A stretch of DNA of 64,000 nt, taken from contig NC_007677.1 of the NCBI RefSeq assembly GCF_000013045.1, positions 1,984,001 through 2,048,000 on the forward strand. Reading direction: 5' to 3'. Under the pieces are notes generated by a model. It worked only from the letters and a program-made list of their open reading frames with translations, was not told the origin of the DNA and did not search any database. Each line of letters begins with the position of its first letter. The stretch's first letter is position 1. The translations under genes and the position numbers were made by a program. Below, piece after piece: positions 51,196 to 61,058 of the stretch. Origin of the DNA: Salinibacter ruber DSM 13855 (GTDB lineage: Bacteria > Bacteroidota > Rhodothermia > Rhodothermales > Salinibacteraceae).

Positions 51196-54006
51196 TCACT
51201 CGTCGTCGTGGGCCTTGGGGAGCCAGACCGTGATCCGTGTTCCCTCTCCCTTCTCGGTCTCCACGTCAATGCTCCCCTCCATCTGCTTCGTGGTCTCCTT
51301 CGTTACCGCGAGCCCGATGCCCGTGCCCTGATACTCTCGCGAAAACCCCTCGGAGGCCTGCCGGAAGGGCTCAAAAAGGCCCTCGGCGGTTTCGGGGTCC
51401 ATGCCAATTCCCGTGTCTTCGACCTCGAAGGCAACGGCCCCCTCCTCGCGGTACGTTCGGAGGCGGACGCGCCCGCCCGCCTCCGTGTATTTAACGGCAT
51501 TGGAGAGCAGATTCCGCGCGAGGATTTGCACGCCGCCCTTGTCGGCCTCGGCCCATGCCGCCTCCGTCTCCAGCTGAAGTAACACCTCCTTCTCCTCGGC
51601 CCGCGGCCGAAGCTCTTCGGCGACGGCCTCCGCCTCCTCCACCAAATCGACCGGACGGGCCTCCAGCTCCATCTCGCCGGCTTCCAGCTTCGACAGGTTC
51701 AGCACTCCCTCCAGCGTCTCGAGCAGGCGCCGCCCACTCTGCTCGATCAGTTCGGCGTAGTTCGGCAGCGGACTGTCGTCCGGCAGGTCGAGCTCCTTCG
51801 CTTCGGCATTGGTCGCTTCCGCAAACCCGATGATCGAGGTCAGCGGCGTGCGGATCTCGTGGCTCATGTTTGCGAGCAGGGAGGATTTGAGCTGACTGGC
51901 CTCCTCCGCCTCCTGCTTGGCCTCACGGAGGGCGCGCTCCCGCTGCTTCCGCTCCGTGATGTCCTGGATCGTCCCTCGAACCCGCACCACCTCGCCGTCC
52001 TCCCACTGGGGCTCGCCCCGGATGCGCGCCCACCGAACCTCGTCGCCGGCCGCGACGCGCACTTCCAGGTCGGAGGGCTTCCCCTCCTGAAGGGCGTCCC
52101 GAAGCGCCTTCTGCACCCGGGGCTGGTCCTCCGGGTGGTAATATCCCACCGCCGTGCTCGGATTCGGGTCGGCGTCGGGCGGGTAGCCGAGAATCTCGTA
52201 TGCCTTCTTCGTCCAGTTGCTGGCGTCGGCCCTGGCGTCGTACTCCCAGGCCCCAACGCTGGCAATCTCCTGCGCACGGTCGAAGAGGTCGTTCTGTCGC
52301 TCCAGGGCCTCCTGGCGCCGATGTTGTTCGGTCACGTCCCGGGTGATGCCCACGATCTGGCGAACACGCCCCTCCACGACCACGGGGGCGATGCGGGTTT
52401 TCCAGTACGTTTCCCTCCCCTCCAGCGAGATGGTCTCCTCGTACAGACGGGCCTCTCGGTGTTGCACGCACCGCCGGCACTTCTCCATCATCAGCCGCCG
52501 TGCGTCGCCCCCAAACACCTCTCGTGGGGAGCGTCCCCGGATCTCCGCCTCGGCATGCCCGAACTGCTCTTCGTAGACGGGATTCACACGCCGGTACCGG
52601 AACGTCCGCCCGTCCGCCTCGCCCTCCACATCGAGGAGGAAAAGGGCATCCTGGGCGTTTTGGAAGAGCGTCTCGGACTGTCGAAGGCGCCGTTCTCGCT
52701 CCTTCCGCTCGGTGATGTCTTGAGACACCGCGAGCCCGGAGATGACGTCGCCTGCCTTCCCCCGGATTGGGAGCGTCTGCACGCGGTAGTGCTGCCCCTG
52801 GTATTCCTGTTCGTAGACGTGCTTCTCCCCGTCCAGGGCACGGCGAAAATACGTGACGTGTTCTCGCGCAATCTCGTCCGGAAACAGATCGTGCGGGGTC
52901 TTGCCCTCCACGTTCGACGGGGGGAGTCCGGCGCTCTCCAGCCGCTGCCCCCCCGCAAGCCGGAACCGCAGGTCCTCGCCGAACAGAAAGACCCCTCCGT
53001 CCGGGAAATTATCAACCAGCGTCTGGTACCGTTCCTTTACCCTCCGGAGCGTCTGCTCCCGCCGCACCCGGTCCGTGATGTCGCGCAGGTGAAACACAGC
53101 CCCTGGGCCTTTTCCCTCCGCCTGGAGGGGCGCCCCGCTCACCGAAAGCACCCGTTGGGTCCCGTCCGGCCACTGGACCGAGAGTTCCGCGTCACGCACC
53201 GACGCGCCCGTCTCCAACACGTGGTTGAAAGGAACCGCCTCCTCCGGCATCGTGTCCGCCCCGAATGGCGTCAGGGTCCATTCCACCTCCGCGTACGTTC
53301 GACCACAGATGTCGTCTTCACTGCTCCTGAGCACCTCCGCCACCCGCCCGTTCGCCTGGACAAAGGTGCCCTCCTGATCGAGGCGAACGATCGCCCCGGG
53401 GCTGGTTTCAACGAGGCGGTCGAGCAAATCGCGCTGCCGTCGAATCGTCATTCGGCCGCGGAGGGAAACACTGACCGTGAGTCCCACGACGACCATGATT
53501 GCTAGCACGACGGGGGGCTGCAGTTTCGGGGCGGGGGTCAAGAACAGCCCCCCAGCCGTCACCAGGCCCCCGAACCCGAGGAACCAAAGGACGGGCCGAA
53601 ATGACTGGGCGCCGAGTTCGATGACCACCCCGATGGACGCGTATACTAGCAACAGGGCGAGCCCGTACTCACTTCTGAACTCATTTGCCGTGGCGACGGC
53701 CACAATCCAGATCATCTGGAGATACATGATCCCCCACATCAGCGGCACGTAGTGACGCCGGATCCACCTGGAGACGTAGGACAGCAGGAAGAGGCCCCCG
53801 AACAGGCCCGACAGGCCCAGGTACGCCCACATGGGACTCACCGACTCAAGCCCGGACAGCCGATAGAGGATGCTGAGGGACGTAATCAAGAACGCCCCGA
53901 GGAGGCTCATCAGGCGATAGAGCTGGATGCGGTCCTCCTCATCGGACGAGAGCGCTTCGTCGTCGGGACGAAGCAGCGAGGAAACGGTCAAGACCATGCG
54001 AACCAT
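51196..54006 (-). CDS. Membrane PAS-repeat hybrid-free sensor histidine kinase
   Basis: A 936-aa kinase. About six transmembrane helices fill residues 30-185. Four PAS domains follow (about 195-315, 318-440, 445-570, 575-700); each ends in a (D)IT- or VT-type boundary, for example RDITDRVRRE and QDITERKERE. The HisKA domain has the phospho-His in SHEIRTPLTS near residue 715. HATPase_c has the N-box LLSNAVKYTEAG and G-box GIGMDPETAEGLF. No receiver domain is attached. The third PAS contains a KCRRC pair. No response regulator lies nearby. Confidence 0.93.
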   Translation of the reverse strand: MVRMVLTVSSLLRPDDEALSSDEEDRIQLYRLMSLLGAFLITSLSILYRLSGLESVSPMWAYLGLSGLFGGLFLLSYVSRWIRRHYVPLMWGIMYLQMIWIVAVATANEFRSEYGLALLLVYASIGVVIELGAQSFRPVLWFLGFGGLVTAGGLFLTPAPKLQPPVVLAIMVVVGLTVSVSLRGRMTIRRQRDLLDRLVETSPGAIVRLDQEGTFVQANGRVAEVLRSSEDDICGRTYAEVEWTLTPFGADTMPEEAVPFNHVLETGASVRDAELSVQWPDGTQRVLSVSGAPLQAEGKGPGAVFHLRDITDRVRREQTLRRVKERYQTLVDNFPDGGVFLFGEDLRFRLAGGQRLESAGLPPSNVEGKTPHDLFPDEIAREHVTYFRRALDGEKHVYEQEYQGQHYRVQTLPIRGKAGDVISGLAVSQDITERKERERRLRQSETLFQNAQDALFLLDVEGEADGRTFRYRRVNPVYEEQFGHAEAEIRGRSPREVFGGDARRLMMEKCRRCVQHREARLYEETISLEGRETYWKTRIAPVVVEGRVRQIVGITRDVTEQHRRQEALERQNDLFDRAQEIASVGAWEYDARADASNWTKKAYEILGYPPDADPNPSTAVGYYHPEDQPRVQKALRDALQEGKPSDLEVRVAAGDEVRWARIRGEPQWEDGEVVRVRGTIQDITERKQRERALREAKQEAEEASQLKSSLLANMSHEIRTPLTSIIGFAEATNAEAKELDLPDDSPLPNYAELIEQSGRRLLETLEGVLNLSKLEAGEMELEARPVDLVEEAEAVAEELRPRAEEKEVLLQLETEAAWAEADKGGVQILARNLLSNAVKYTEAGGRVRLRTYREEGAVAFEVEDTGIGMDPETAEGLFEPFRQASEGFSREYQGTGIGLAVTKETTKQMEGSIDVETEKGEGTRITVWLPKAHDDE

Positions 54007-54684
54007 GTTATTCTCGGCTGAGGAGATGACGCCTCCAGAGGGAATGGTCGTGCCTTTTGCCGATGGAATGCAAAAAGCACCGCCTATACAGTTTATCTCC
54101 TCTTTTGGATAAAACTTAAATGTAAGAAGAATTTATTCACGAAATTGGGGGCTGCGTCGGATGCACTTCTCCGTTTGACTGTCGCACCTCTCCCCCAACG
54201 AGCAGAACCCATCTATTTTCTTTTCGCTGAAAATGACCGAACCCAACCAACCGTCTGATGGCTGTTTTTCTTCCGGGTCGCCTATGTGACACGGTAGTTG
54301 ACCACGACCGGTTGCCTTTCACTACCATTGTAATAATGAGTTCGGGGCTCGTCCATTTCCCATTGGGGAATGCGTTCAAGGACCCATCGGGTGCGTACAG
54401 TACGCTGTGTCTTTCGATTATCGGCACGTCAGGCCCCCGATGTGCCCGGGGGCAAAGCATTTTCCCCTGGCGGAGTGGATCGCCGAGGCGTCCCGGAACG
54501 ATCACCCCGAGAACGTCGAGGGGCCGTGTGTTGCTCCGCACTGCGCAGGAGAAGGCGGCGTCCGGACGTGTACGATCTCACAGCAAATTTGCCGGCGAGG
54601 TGCTAGCATTTACTGTTCCCCACCCGCATCTTGGGGAAACGAGTAGCGTACGTCCCGTCCTACTGCCCAACCGCCGGCCGGTCA
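54007..54684. other. Long intergenic stretch of lower GC upstream of the kinase
   Basis: About 678 bases. The first 200 bases are distinctly AT-rich for the window, with the inverted repeat TTTATC...GATAAA, and probably hold the kinase promoter. The rest has weak coding potential on the plus strand, the best being a Cys-rich 79-codon frame listed separately. I see no RNA gene or mobile-element end. Confidence 0.45.
54407..54646 (+). CDS. Doubtful 79-aa cysteine-rich frame
   Basis: The frame opens at an ATG (54407) and encodes 79 residues with six Cys, including MCPGAKHFPLAEW and GPCVAPHCAGEGG. It is the only reading frame in this region whose composition looks protein-like, but no family, signal peptide or ribosome site is seen. 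The Cys spacing might suit metal binding. It could equally be chance. Confidence 0.25.
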   Translation: MSFDYRHVRPPMCPGAKHFPLAEWIAEASRNDHPENVEGPCVAPHCAGEGGVRTCTISQQICRRGASIYCSPPASWGNE

Positions 54685-55338
54685 ATGCGTCTCGCTGTCT
54701 TTGCTTCCGGGGAAGGCACCAACTTCCAGGCCATTCTCGACGCGGTCGGCGGTGACCGCCTCCCGGCCGAGGTGGCGTGTTGCATCAGCAACACCAAGGA
54801 CGCCGGAGCGCTCAAGCGGGCGGATCAACACGACGTGCCGACGGAGGTGATCCCGCCCGCGTCGTTCGAGAGTCCCGAGGCCTTCGGGCACGCACTCCTT
54901 GATGGCCTAGCCGCACACGACGTGACCTTCGTCGCGCTCGCAGGCTACATGCAGAAAATTCCGCCGAACGTGGTCGACGCCTACCGGGGCTCCATGACGA
55001 ACATCCACCCCGCGCTCCTCCCGGCCTTCGGCGGCCAGGGCATGTACGGGATGCACGTCCACCGCGCCGTGATCGACTACGGCGTCCACTGGACCGGGGC
55101 CACCGTGCACCTGGTGGACGAGGAGTACGACCACGGCCCCATCGTGCTGCAGGAACCAGTCCCCGTCTACGCCGACGACACCCCCGAGGCCCTCGCCAAC
55201 CGGGTCCGCGAGGTGGAACACCGCCTCTACCCGGAGGCCCTCCGCCTCTTCGCTGCGGGTCGGGTGCACCAGGACGACCGCTGCATCCGGATCGACGCCC
55301 CCGACCATCCCCGTCGCTCCCCCACTGATTCAGAATAA
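54685..55338 (+). CDS. purN: Phosphoribosylglycinamide formyltransferase
   Basis: A 217-aa enzyme transferring a formyl group from 10-formyl-THF to GAR in purine synthesis. The ligand loop GEGTNFQAILDAV is at the start. The catalytic Asn-His-Asp set is present: NIHPALLPAF near residue 110, and the later Asp in VDEEYDHGPIV near residue 150. The ATG at 54685 fits the family start. It lies 19 bases before purH. Confidence 0.95.
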   Translation: MRLAVFASGEGTNFQAILDAVGGDRLPAEVACCISNTKDAGALKRADQHDVPTEVIPPASFESPEAFGHALLDGLAAHDVTFVALAGYMQKIPPNVVDAYRGSMTNIHPALLPAFGGQGMYGMHVHRAVIDYGVHWTGATVHLVDEEYDHGPIVLQEPVPVYADDTPEALANRVREVEHRLYPEALRLFAAGRVHQDDRCIRIDAPDHPRRSPTDSE

Positions 55339-55357
55339 CTCCCTCTCCCCCCTCCGC

Positions 55358-56944
55358 ATGCCCCCCGACGCCCCCTCGCCCGTTCGCCGCGCCCTTCTCT
55401 CCGTCTACGACAAGACCGGCATCGCCGACTTCGCACGGCGGCTCCGATCGCTCGACGTAGAACTCATCTCCACCGGCGGAACCGCCGACACGCTCCGCGA
55501 CGCCGGCATCGACGTCACCGACGTGGCCGACGTGACGGGCGTGCCCGAGGTGCTGGAGGGACGCGTCAAGACCCTCCACCCGGCCCTCCACGCCGGCATC
55601 CTCGCCCGCCGCTCGCGCGAGGACGACATGGCGGCACTGGACGAACACGACTACGCCCCCATCGACCTCGTCGTTGGCAACCTCTACCCCTTCTCCGAAG
55701 CGGTCCAGGATCCCGACGCCGACCCGGAGACGGTCATGGAGTACGTCGACATCGGCGGCCCGACGATGCTGCGCGCCGCGGCCAAGAACCACTTTGACGT
55801 CGGCGTGGTCTCGGCCCCCGACCAGTACGCCGCCGCCGCCGATGAGCTGGAGCAGAACGACGGACACCTCTCCGCCCCCACACGCCGGCGCCTCGCCGAG
55901 GCGGCCTTCGCCCACACGGCCGCCTACGACCAGGACATCGACGCGCACCTGTCTCGCGCCTCCGGGGCCGATGCGGACGGCGATGGCGACCTCCAGCCCA
56001 CCTACAACGTCGCGTTGCCCCAGGCGCAGTCCCTTCGGTACGGCGAGAACCCGCACCAGGAGGGCGCCCTCTACGGCGATCCGTCCCCGTTCTACGACAA
56101 GCTGCACGGCAGGGCCCTCTCCTACAACAACCTGCTCGACACGAGCAGCGCCCTCGCGCTCATCGACGAGTTTCGCGACGCGGGGCCGACCTGTGCGATC
56201 CTCAAACACACCAACCCCAGCGGCGTCGCCACCGCCGACACCCTGGAGGAGGCGTGGCACCAGGCCTTTGCCACCGACACCCAGTCTCCCTACGGCGGCA
56301 TCGTCGTCGTAAACCAGGCCCTCGACCAGGCCACCGCGGAGGCCATCGACGAGATCTTTACCGAGATCGTCATTGCGCCCGAGTTTGAACCCGGCGTGCT
56401 CGAGTTCCTCACGGAGCAGGACCGGCGCCGGGTCGTCCGGGCCAAACAGCCGGCTCGGGGCACCGACCGGCTGGACGTCCGCTCCGTGCTGGGCGGGCTG
56501 CTGGTGCAGACGCGCGACCCGGCGCTGCCCCCCGCCGCCACCGCCCGGGACGGCTGGGAGGTCCCGACCGCCCGCGCCCCCTCCGACGACGAGCGCGCCG
56601 ACCTCGACTTTGCCTGGCGCGTGGCCAAGCACGTGAAGAGCAACGCGATCGTGTACGCCCGCGATCAGGCCACCCTCGGCGTCGGGGCCGGGCAGATGAG
56701 CCGCATCGACGCCTCCGAGCTGGCGGTGTTCAAGGCCGAAAAGTCGGAACTTGACCTCACCGGCTCCGTGGTAGCGTCCGACGCATTTTTCCCGTTTGCC
56801 GACGGCCTGGAAGCCGCGGCCAACGAAGGGGCTCGCGCGGCCATTCAGCCCGGTGGGTCCATCCGCGACGACGACGTCATCGAGGCCGCCGACGCCCACG
56901 ACGTGGCCATGATTCTCACCGGTCAGCGGCATTTCCGGCACTGA
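55358..56944 (+). CDS. purH: Bifunctional AICAR formyltransferase/IMP cyclohydrolase
   Basis: A 528-aa enzyme for the last two steps to IMP. The N-terminal cyclohydrolase (about 1-190) has [28 protein letters not shown] and [15 protein letters not shown]. The C-terminal formyltransferase has [14 protein letters not shown] and the catalytic Lys-His in KHTNPSGVA, where the usual Cys is Ser. GQRHFRH is the normal C-terminus. It is coupled to purN, 19 bases upstream. Confidence 0.96.
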   Translation: MPPDAPSPVRRALLSVYDKTGIADFARRLRSLDVELISTGGTADTLRDAGIDVTDVADVTGVPEVLEGRVKTLHPALHAGILARRSREDDMAALDEHDYAPIDLVVGNLYPFSEAVQDPDADPETVMEYVDIGGPTMLRAAAKNHFDVGVVSAPDQYAAAADELEQNDGHLSAPTRRRLAEAAFAHTAAYDQDIDAHLSRASGADADGDGDLQPTYNVALPQAQSLRYGENPHQEGALYGDPSPFYDKLHGRALSYNNLLDTSSALALIDEFRDAGPTCAILKHTNPSGVATADTLEEAWHQAFATDTQSPYGGIVVVNQALDQATAEAIDEIFTEIVIAPEFEPGVLEFLTEQDRRRVVRAKQPARGTDRLDVRSVLGGLLVQTRDPALPPAATARDGWEVPTARAPSDDERADLDFAWRVAKHVKSNAIVYARDQATLGVGAGQMSRIDASELAVFKAEKSELDLTGSVVASDAFFPFADGLEAAANEGARAAIQPGGSIRDDDVIEAADAHDVAMILTGQRHFRH

Positions 56945-57110
56945 GCGCACGCCGGGGAGCGCCCTCCACGCTCGGAAGGGCCGCCGTGCTCGCGCCCCCT
57001 TCCGGGCGCAGGCCATTTCTGAACCGCCGCCCCCACCGTCTCTGCTCCACCGGCCGGCTCAGCCACACCCCCGTTCTCCTCCTCCGGCCCTCATCCGTAC
57101 AGAACAATCG

Positions 57111-58118
57111 ATGTTTTTCAACCTCTCTCAGGACGTTGCCATTGACCTCGGGACGGCGAACACCCTCGTGTACATCCGCGGTGAGGGCATTGTCCTTAAC
57201 GAGCCGAGCATCGTCGTGGTCGATTCCGACACGAACGAAGTGCGGGAGATTGGCCACGAGGCCCTCCAGATGCACGAGCGCACCCACCAGGACATCGAGA
57301 CGATCTGGCCGTTGCGGGACGGCGTCATCGCCGATTTCAAGGTCGCCGAGGAGATGATCCAGGGCCTGCTCCGGAAGGTCAAGAACAACTGGCTCACCTC
57401 CATCCGGAGCATGGTCGTGTGCGTCCCGAGCGGCATCACGGAGGTCGAAAAGCGCGCCGTGCGGGACTCCGCCGAGCACGCTGGGGCCCGGAAGGTCAAC
57501 CTCGTGTCCGAACCGATGGCGGCGGCCATCGGCATTGGCCTCGACATCCAGGAGGCCGTAGGCAACATGGTCGTGGACATTGGCGGCGGGACGACCGAAA
57601 TTGCCGTGATTGCCCTCTCCGGCATCGTGCTGGACGAGTCGCTCCGGGTCGGAGGGGCCGAACTCGACAAGGCAATCGTGCAGTATTTCAAGCGCAATCA
57701 CAATCTGCTCATCGGCTCCCGGACCGCCGAGCGCATCAAATGTGAGGTGGGCAGCGCCATCGAGCTCGACACAGAGCTGGACCTGTCCGTAAAAGGACGC
57801 GACCTCGTGAGCGGGATCCCCAAGGTGCGCACGATCTCGTCGGTCAATGTGCGCGAGGCCCTCCACGACAACCTCGAACAGATCAGCGCCGCCGTCCTGC
57901 GCACGCTCGAGCGCACCCCCCCGGAGCTGGGGGCGGACGTGCTGGAGCGGGGCATCATGATGACCGGGGGTGGGGCCCTCCTCGAAGGCATCGACCAGAT
58001 GCTCCGCGACCGCGTGGAGCTCCCGGTGTACGTGGCCGAGGACCCCCTGAAGGCCGTCGTGCGCGGCACCGGCGAGGTCTTGGAGAACCTGGAAAACTAC
58101 GAGCGCGTCCTCACCTGA
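57111..58118 (+). CDS. mreB: Rod-shape actin homologue MreB
   Basis: A 335-aa actin-fold ATPase that guides lateral wall synthesis. The phosphate-1 loop DLGTANTLVYIRG, the phosphate-2 VVDIGGGTTEIAVI near residue 155, and the adenosine motif MTGGGALLEGIDQML near 285 are intact. Length is standard. It is followed by mreC after 55 bases. Confidence 0.97.
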   Translation: MFFNLSQDVAIDLGTANTLVYIRGEGIVLNEPSIVVVDSDTNEVREIGHEALQMHERTHQDIETIWPLRDGVIADFKVAEEMIQGLLRKVKNNWLTSIRSMVVCVPSGITEVEKRAVRDSAEHAGARKVNLVSEPMAAAIGIGLDIQEAVGNMVVDIGGGTTEIAVIALSGIVLDESLRVGGAELDKAIVQYFKRNHNLLIGSRTAERIKCEVGSAIELDTELDLSVKGRDLVSGIPKVRTISSVNVREALHDNLEQISAAVLRTLERTPPELGADVLERGIMMTGGGALLEGIDQMLRDRVELPVYVAEDPLKAVVRGTGEVLENLENYERVLT

Positions 58119-58173
58119 AACGGCACGATGCGCCCTGTCGGTGCCCTTTCGGACCGGATGTCCCCTTCCACCC

Positions 58174-58995
58174 ATGGCGTCTCAGACCCGCCCCACCGAC
58201 TGGCTTCTTCTGGGCGCCGTTCTTCTGGTGGCGGCGACCCTGATGCTGACCCAAAACCAGCCGCTGGTGCGCTCCCTGCGGGCCCAGGCCCTGGGGTGGA
58301 CCGCCCAGGTCGAGAGCACCTTCGCGTGGATGGGCCGCTACCTCCGCGTCCTCGAACGCAACGACGAGCTACGGCGTGAAAACATTCAACTCTCCAGCCA
58401 GGTCGCCCGCACCCGCGACGTGCGCCAGCGCAACGACGAGCTGCGGCGCCTGCTCGGCCTCACGGACACGACCGACGCCCGCCTCCGTCCGGCCCGCATT
58501 GTCACAAAAGACATCTTCCAGAAGGACAACTTCCTCATCCTCGATGTCGGCACCGCCGACAGCGTGGCGGAGGGGATGCCGGTCGTGCATGAACGGGGCA
58601 TTGTCGGCACCGTCGTCCTGACCAACGAGCACTACGCCCGGGTCATGCCCTTCCTCAACACGGACTTCCGGGTGCCGGGCACGGTCCTCCCGCTCCGGGC
58701 CGAAGGCATTGTCCGCTGGGATGGCGAGCGCCTCGACCGGCTCCAGCTCGACCACGTCGTGGAAACCGAACCCGTGGAGACGGGCCAGCGCGTGGTGACC
58801 AGTGGCCACAGCAATGTCTTCCCCCCGGGGCGCCGCATTGGGACCATCGACTCCGTGGCCGCCCCCGCCGGACGAAGCGAGCTCGACATTTTCCTCCGGC
58901 CCGCCGTTCCGCTCTACGAGATTAGCCACGCGGTCGTTATTTTGCGGGAGCCTGCCCCGGCGCAACAGGCCCTCGAAGAACCGCCCTCCCGGTAG
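58174..58995 (+). CDS. mreC: Cell-shape protein MreC
   Basis: A 273-aa bitopic membrane protein. One transmembrane helix (about 8-27) and a coiled coil (about 45-85, RNDELRRENIQLSSQVAR) precede the two beta domains (GIVGTVVLTNEHYARVMPF and later VTSGHSNVFPPGRRIGTI). It links MreB to the wall machinery. The ATG at 58174 was preferred over an upstream GTG. No mreD gene follows; the next gene is hslV. Confidence 0.93.
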   Translation: MASQTRPTDWLLLGAVLLVAATLMLTQNQPLVRSLRAQALGWTAQVESTFAWMGRYLRVLERNDELRRENIQLSSQVARTRDVRQRNDELRRLLGLTDTTDARLRPARIVTKDIFQKDNFLILDVGTADSVAEGMPVVHERGIVGTVVLTNEHYARVMPFLNTDFRVPGTVLPLRAEGIVRWDGERLDRLQLDHVVETEPVETGQRVVTSGHSNVFPPGRRIGTIDSVAAPAGRSELDIFLRPAVPLYEISHAVVILREPAPAQQALEEPPSR

Positions 58996-59219
58996 CCCGC
59001 CCCTGTGCGGCACCGCCATTCGTCGACGTGTGAGGGTCGGAGCACGATCCACCAGGCGCCCCGGCTAAAGTTTGGCAAAAAACGCGGCGTGTGACGGTCT
59101 GGCCGGTCAGTCTCGAACCGCCCCTCGCGTGAGTCGTACATGTGGGGTGTAAGATTCCTGCTTGTGGAACGCCCCTGCAGGACGCGCTCTCTCCCACTGC
59201 GATGTTTCCTTCTTCGTAC

Positions 59220-59783
59220 ATGACCGCCGACACCGACTCCCCCCACGCCACGACCGTCCTCGGCGTCCGCCACAACGGGCAGATTGCCCTTGGGTCGGAC
59301 GGCCAGGCCACCATGAACGAGACGGTCGTCAAGCACAAGGCCGAGAAGGTTCGGTCGCTGTACGACGGGGACATTCTGGCCGGATTTGCCGGGTCCACCG
59401 CCGACGCCTTCACCCTGTTCGAACGCTTCGAAGAGAAGCTCCAGGAGTACGGCGGCAACGTGGCCCGGGCGGCCGTGGAACTGGCGAAGGAGTGGCGCAC
59501 CGACAAGTATCTCCGCCGCCTAGAAGCCCTTTTGGCGGTGGCCTCCCCCGGGGAGCTGCTTCTGATCAGCGGGGCGGGCGACGTCATCGAGCCCGACGAC
59601 GACATCATCGCGATTGGGTCCGGGGGCTCGTTCGCCCTCGCCGCAAGCCGCGCCCTCCTTCAAAACGCGCAGGGGCTTACCGCTCGTGACATCGTCGAAA
59701 ACGGCCTCTCAATCGCCGCGGACATTTGCATCTACACGAATCATAACCGAACCATCCGCGACATTGAGGCCGAGTCGGACTAG
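59220..59783 (+). CDS. hslV: HslV proteasome-like peptidase with short propeptide
   Basis: A 187-aa Ntn-hydrolase that is the protease of the HslUV complex. The core begins [29 protein letters not shown], where the first Thr would be the catalytic nucleophile. From the ATG at 59220 ten residues ([10 protein letters not shown]) precede it, so processing of a propeptide is needed instead of simple Met removal. An ATG at 59202 would add six more. The [14 protein letters not shown] segment near residue 135 is normal. hslU lies two genes downstream. Confidence 0.93.
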   Translation: MTADTDSPHATTVLGVRHNGQIALGSDGQATMNETVVKHKAEKVRSLYDGDILAGFAGSTADAFTLFERFEEKLQEYGGNVARAAVELAKEWRTDKYLRRLEALLAVASPGELLLISGAGDVIEPDDDIIAIGSGGSFALAASRALLQNAQGLTARDIVENGLSIAADICIYTNHNRTIRDIEAESD

Positions 59784-59889
59784 CGGCGAACGTCAACTGC
59801 TGTGCGGCCTTCGGGGGCTCCATTCATGACAAGCGACCGGCCCCGAGGCCTCGACATTATATTTTCCGAAACCAAGGGCACACCTGTTT

Positions 59890-60999
59890 ATGTCCTACGA
59901 TGCTCCAACCGACGGCGTCCCGCCACGACAGGCCGCCATGTTTGTCGACTACGACAATCTTTATTCCATCCTCAAGTCCCAAAGCGGGCGGGACCGATCG
60001 ACCAGCGCGTACGCGGAGGAGATTTTCGAGGAGGTTCGCCGCTACCTTGAAGAGGGCGACGACACCCCCACCATTTACGGCCGCGCCTACGGCACCTTCG
60101 ACACGCTGCTCGACGAGAACGACGCGCCGGTCCCCTCCGCCCTGCACCGGGAGGGCATCAACCCAATTCACGTGCCCGCGGGGATGCAGGACAATACCTC
60201 CGAGGTCCGGCTCACGCTCGACGTGACCCAGGCCCTGACGCGCCGCTCGGACCTGCAGACGGTTGTCATTATCACGGGGAATCGCCCCTATCTTCCGCTC
60301 GTCCGCTGGATTCGGGAGCAGGGCTGCCGCCCCCTCGTGGCCGCCGTCAATCCCCCACAGACGGCGGATACGCCCTCGTTCGCCGAGGACAGTCGGTACC
60401 TCGACGCCCGCAACCTCCTCAGCGAAGAGTCGCGGGAGGACCTGTTGGCGAACGCCCCCACCAGTGGGTCCGCGTACACCCGCGCCCAGTCGCCCGACGC
60501 CCCGCCCCCTCAGCAGTTTCAGTCGCTCGACAACCCCGGGGCACGACGGGCCATCAAAATTACGGAGGAGCACTTCGGGCAGTACGACGAGGTGTACCTG
60601 ACGCCCCTGCTCCGCAAGCTCTCCGACCTTATGGGCCCGGACGAGGACCCCAAATCGCTCGTGAGCGAACTGGAGGCCGCTGGGGCCGCCCGCCTGGAGA
60701 AACGGAACGGCTATCCGTACAACTACACGGTCCTCATCGTCAACGACGAGCACCCCGACGTCCAGGACCTCCACGAGACGCTCGGCCGTTCCTCGTCGAC
60801 CACGGACGCGTCCTCGGGCGGCGACGCCGGCAGCGAATCCCCCGACTCCAGCCCCGATTCGGGCCGCAACGACGACGAAAAGAGGTCCGCCGACGCACAC
60901 GACATGGACGGAGCCGTCCCGTCGCCGACCGCCTCGGCCTCTACCGTCACGAGCGAAACCGGGGGCGAAACGTCCCCCCGTACGGACACCGAGGAGTAA
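59890..60999 (+). CDS. NYN-domain protein (PIN-like RNase fold)
   Basis: A 369-aa protein between hslV and hslU. Residues about 15-150 form an NYN domain: AAMFVDYDNLYSILK with the first Asp and Asn, SEVRLTLDVTQAL in the middle, and VVIITGNRPYLPLVRWIREQGC. At that last place active NYN nucleases have SGDxDF, but here it is TGNRPY, so two expected acidic residues are missing. Residues about 215-285 look like a winged-helix region. The last 80 residues are acidic and disordered. Role unknown; RNA binding without cleavage is one possibility. Confidence 0.8.
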   Translation: MSYDAPTDGVPPRQAAMFVDYDNLYSILKSQSGRDRSTSAYAEEIFEEVRRYLEEGDDTPTIYGRAYGTFDTLLDENDAPVPSALHREGINPIHVPAGMQDNTSEVRLTLDVTQALTRRSDLQTVVIITGNRPYLPLVRWIREQGCRPLVAAVNPPQTADTPSFAEDSRYLDARNLLSEESREDLLANAPTSGSAYTRAQSPDAPPPQQFQSLDNPGARRAIKITEEHFGQYDEVYLTPLLRKLSDLMGPDEDPKSLVSELEAAGAARLEKRNGYPYNYTVLIVNDEHPDVQDLHETLGRSSSTTDASSGGDAGSESPDSSPDSGRNDDEKRSADAHDMDGAVPSPTASASTVTSETGGETSPRTDTEE

Positions 61000-61058
61000 A
61001 CCGACCGGCGTCCCTCCCTTCCAAGCATCCTTCCGATTACCCCTGAGTCCGCCCCTGT

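Noticed and set aside
55358-56944. Cys to Ser in the PurH KHxNPCG motif as an inactivating change
   Set aside because: The catalytic Lys-His pair is unchanged, and the Cys is not required for catalysis in the family.
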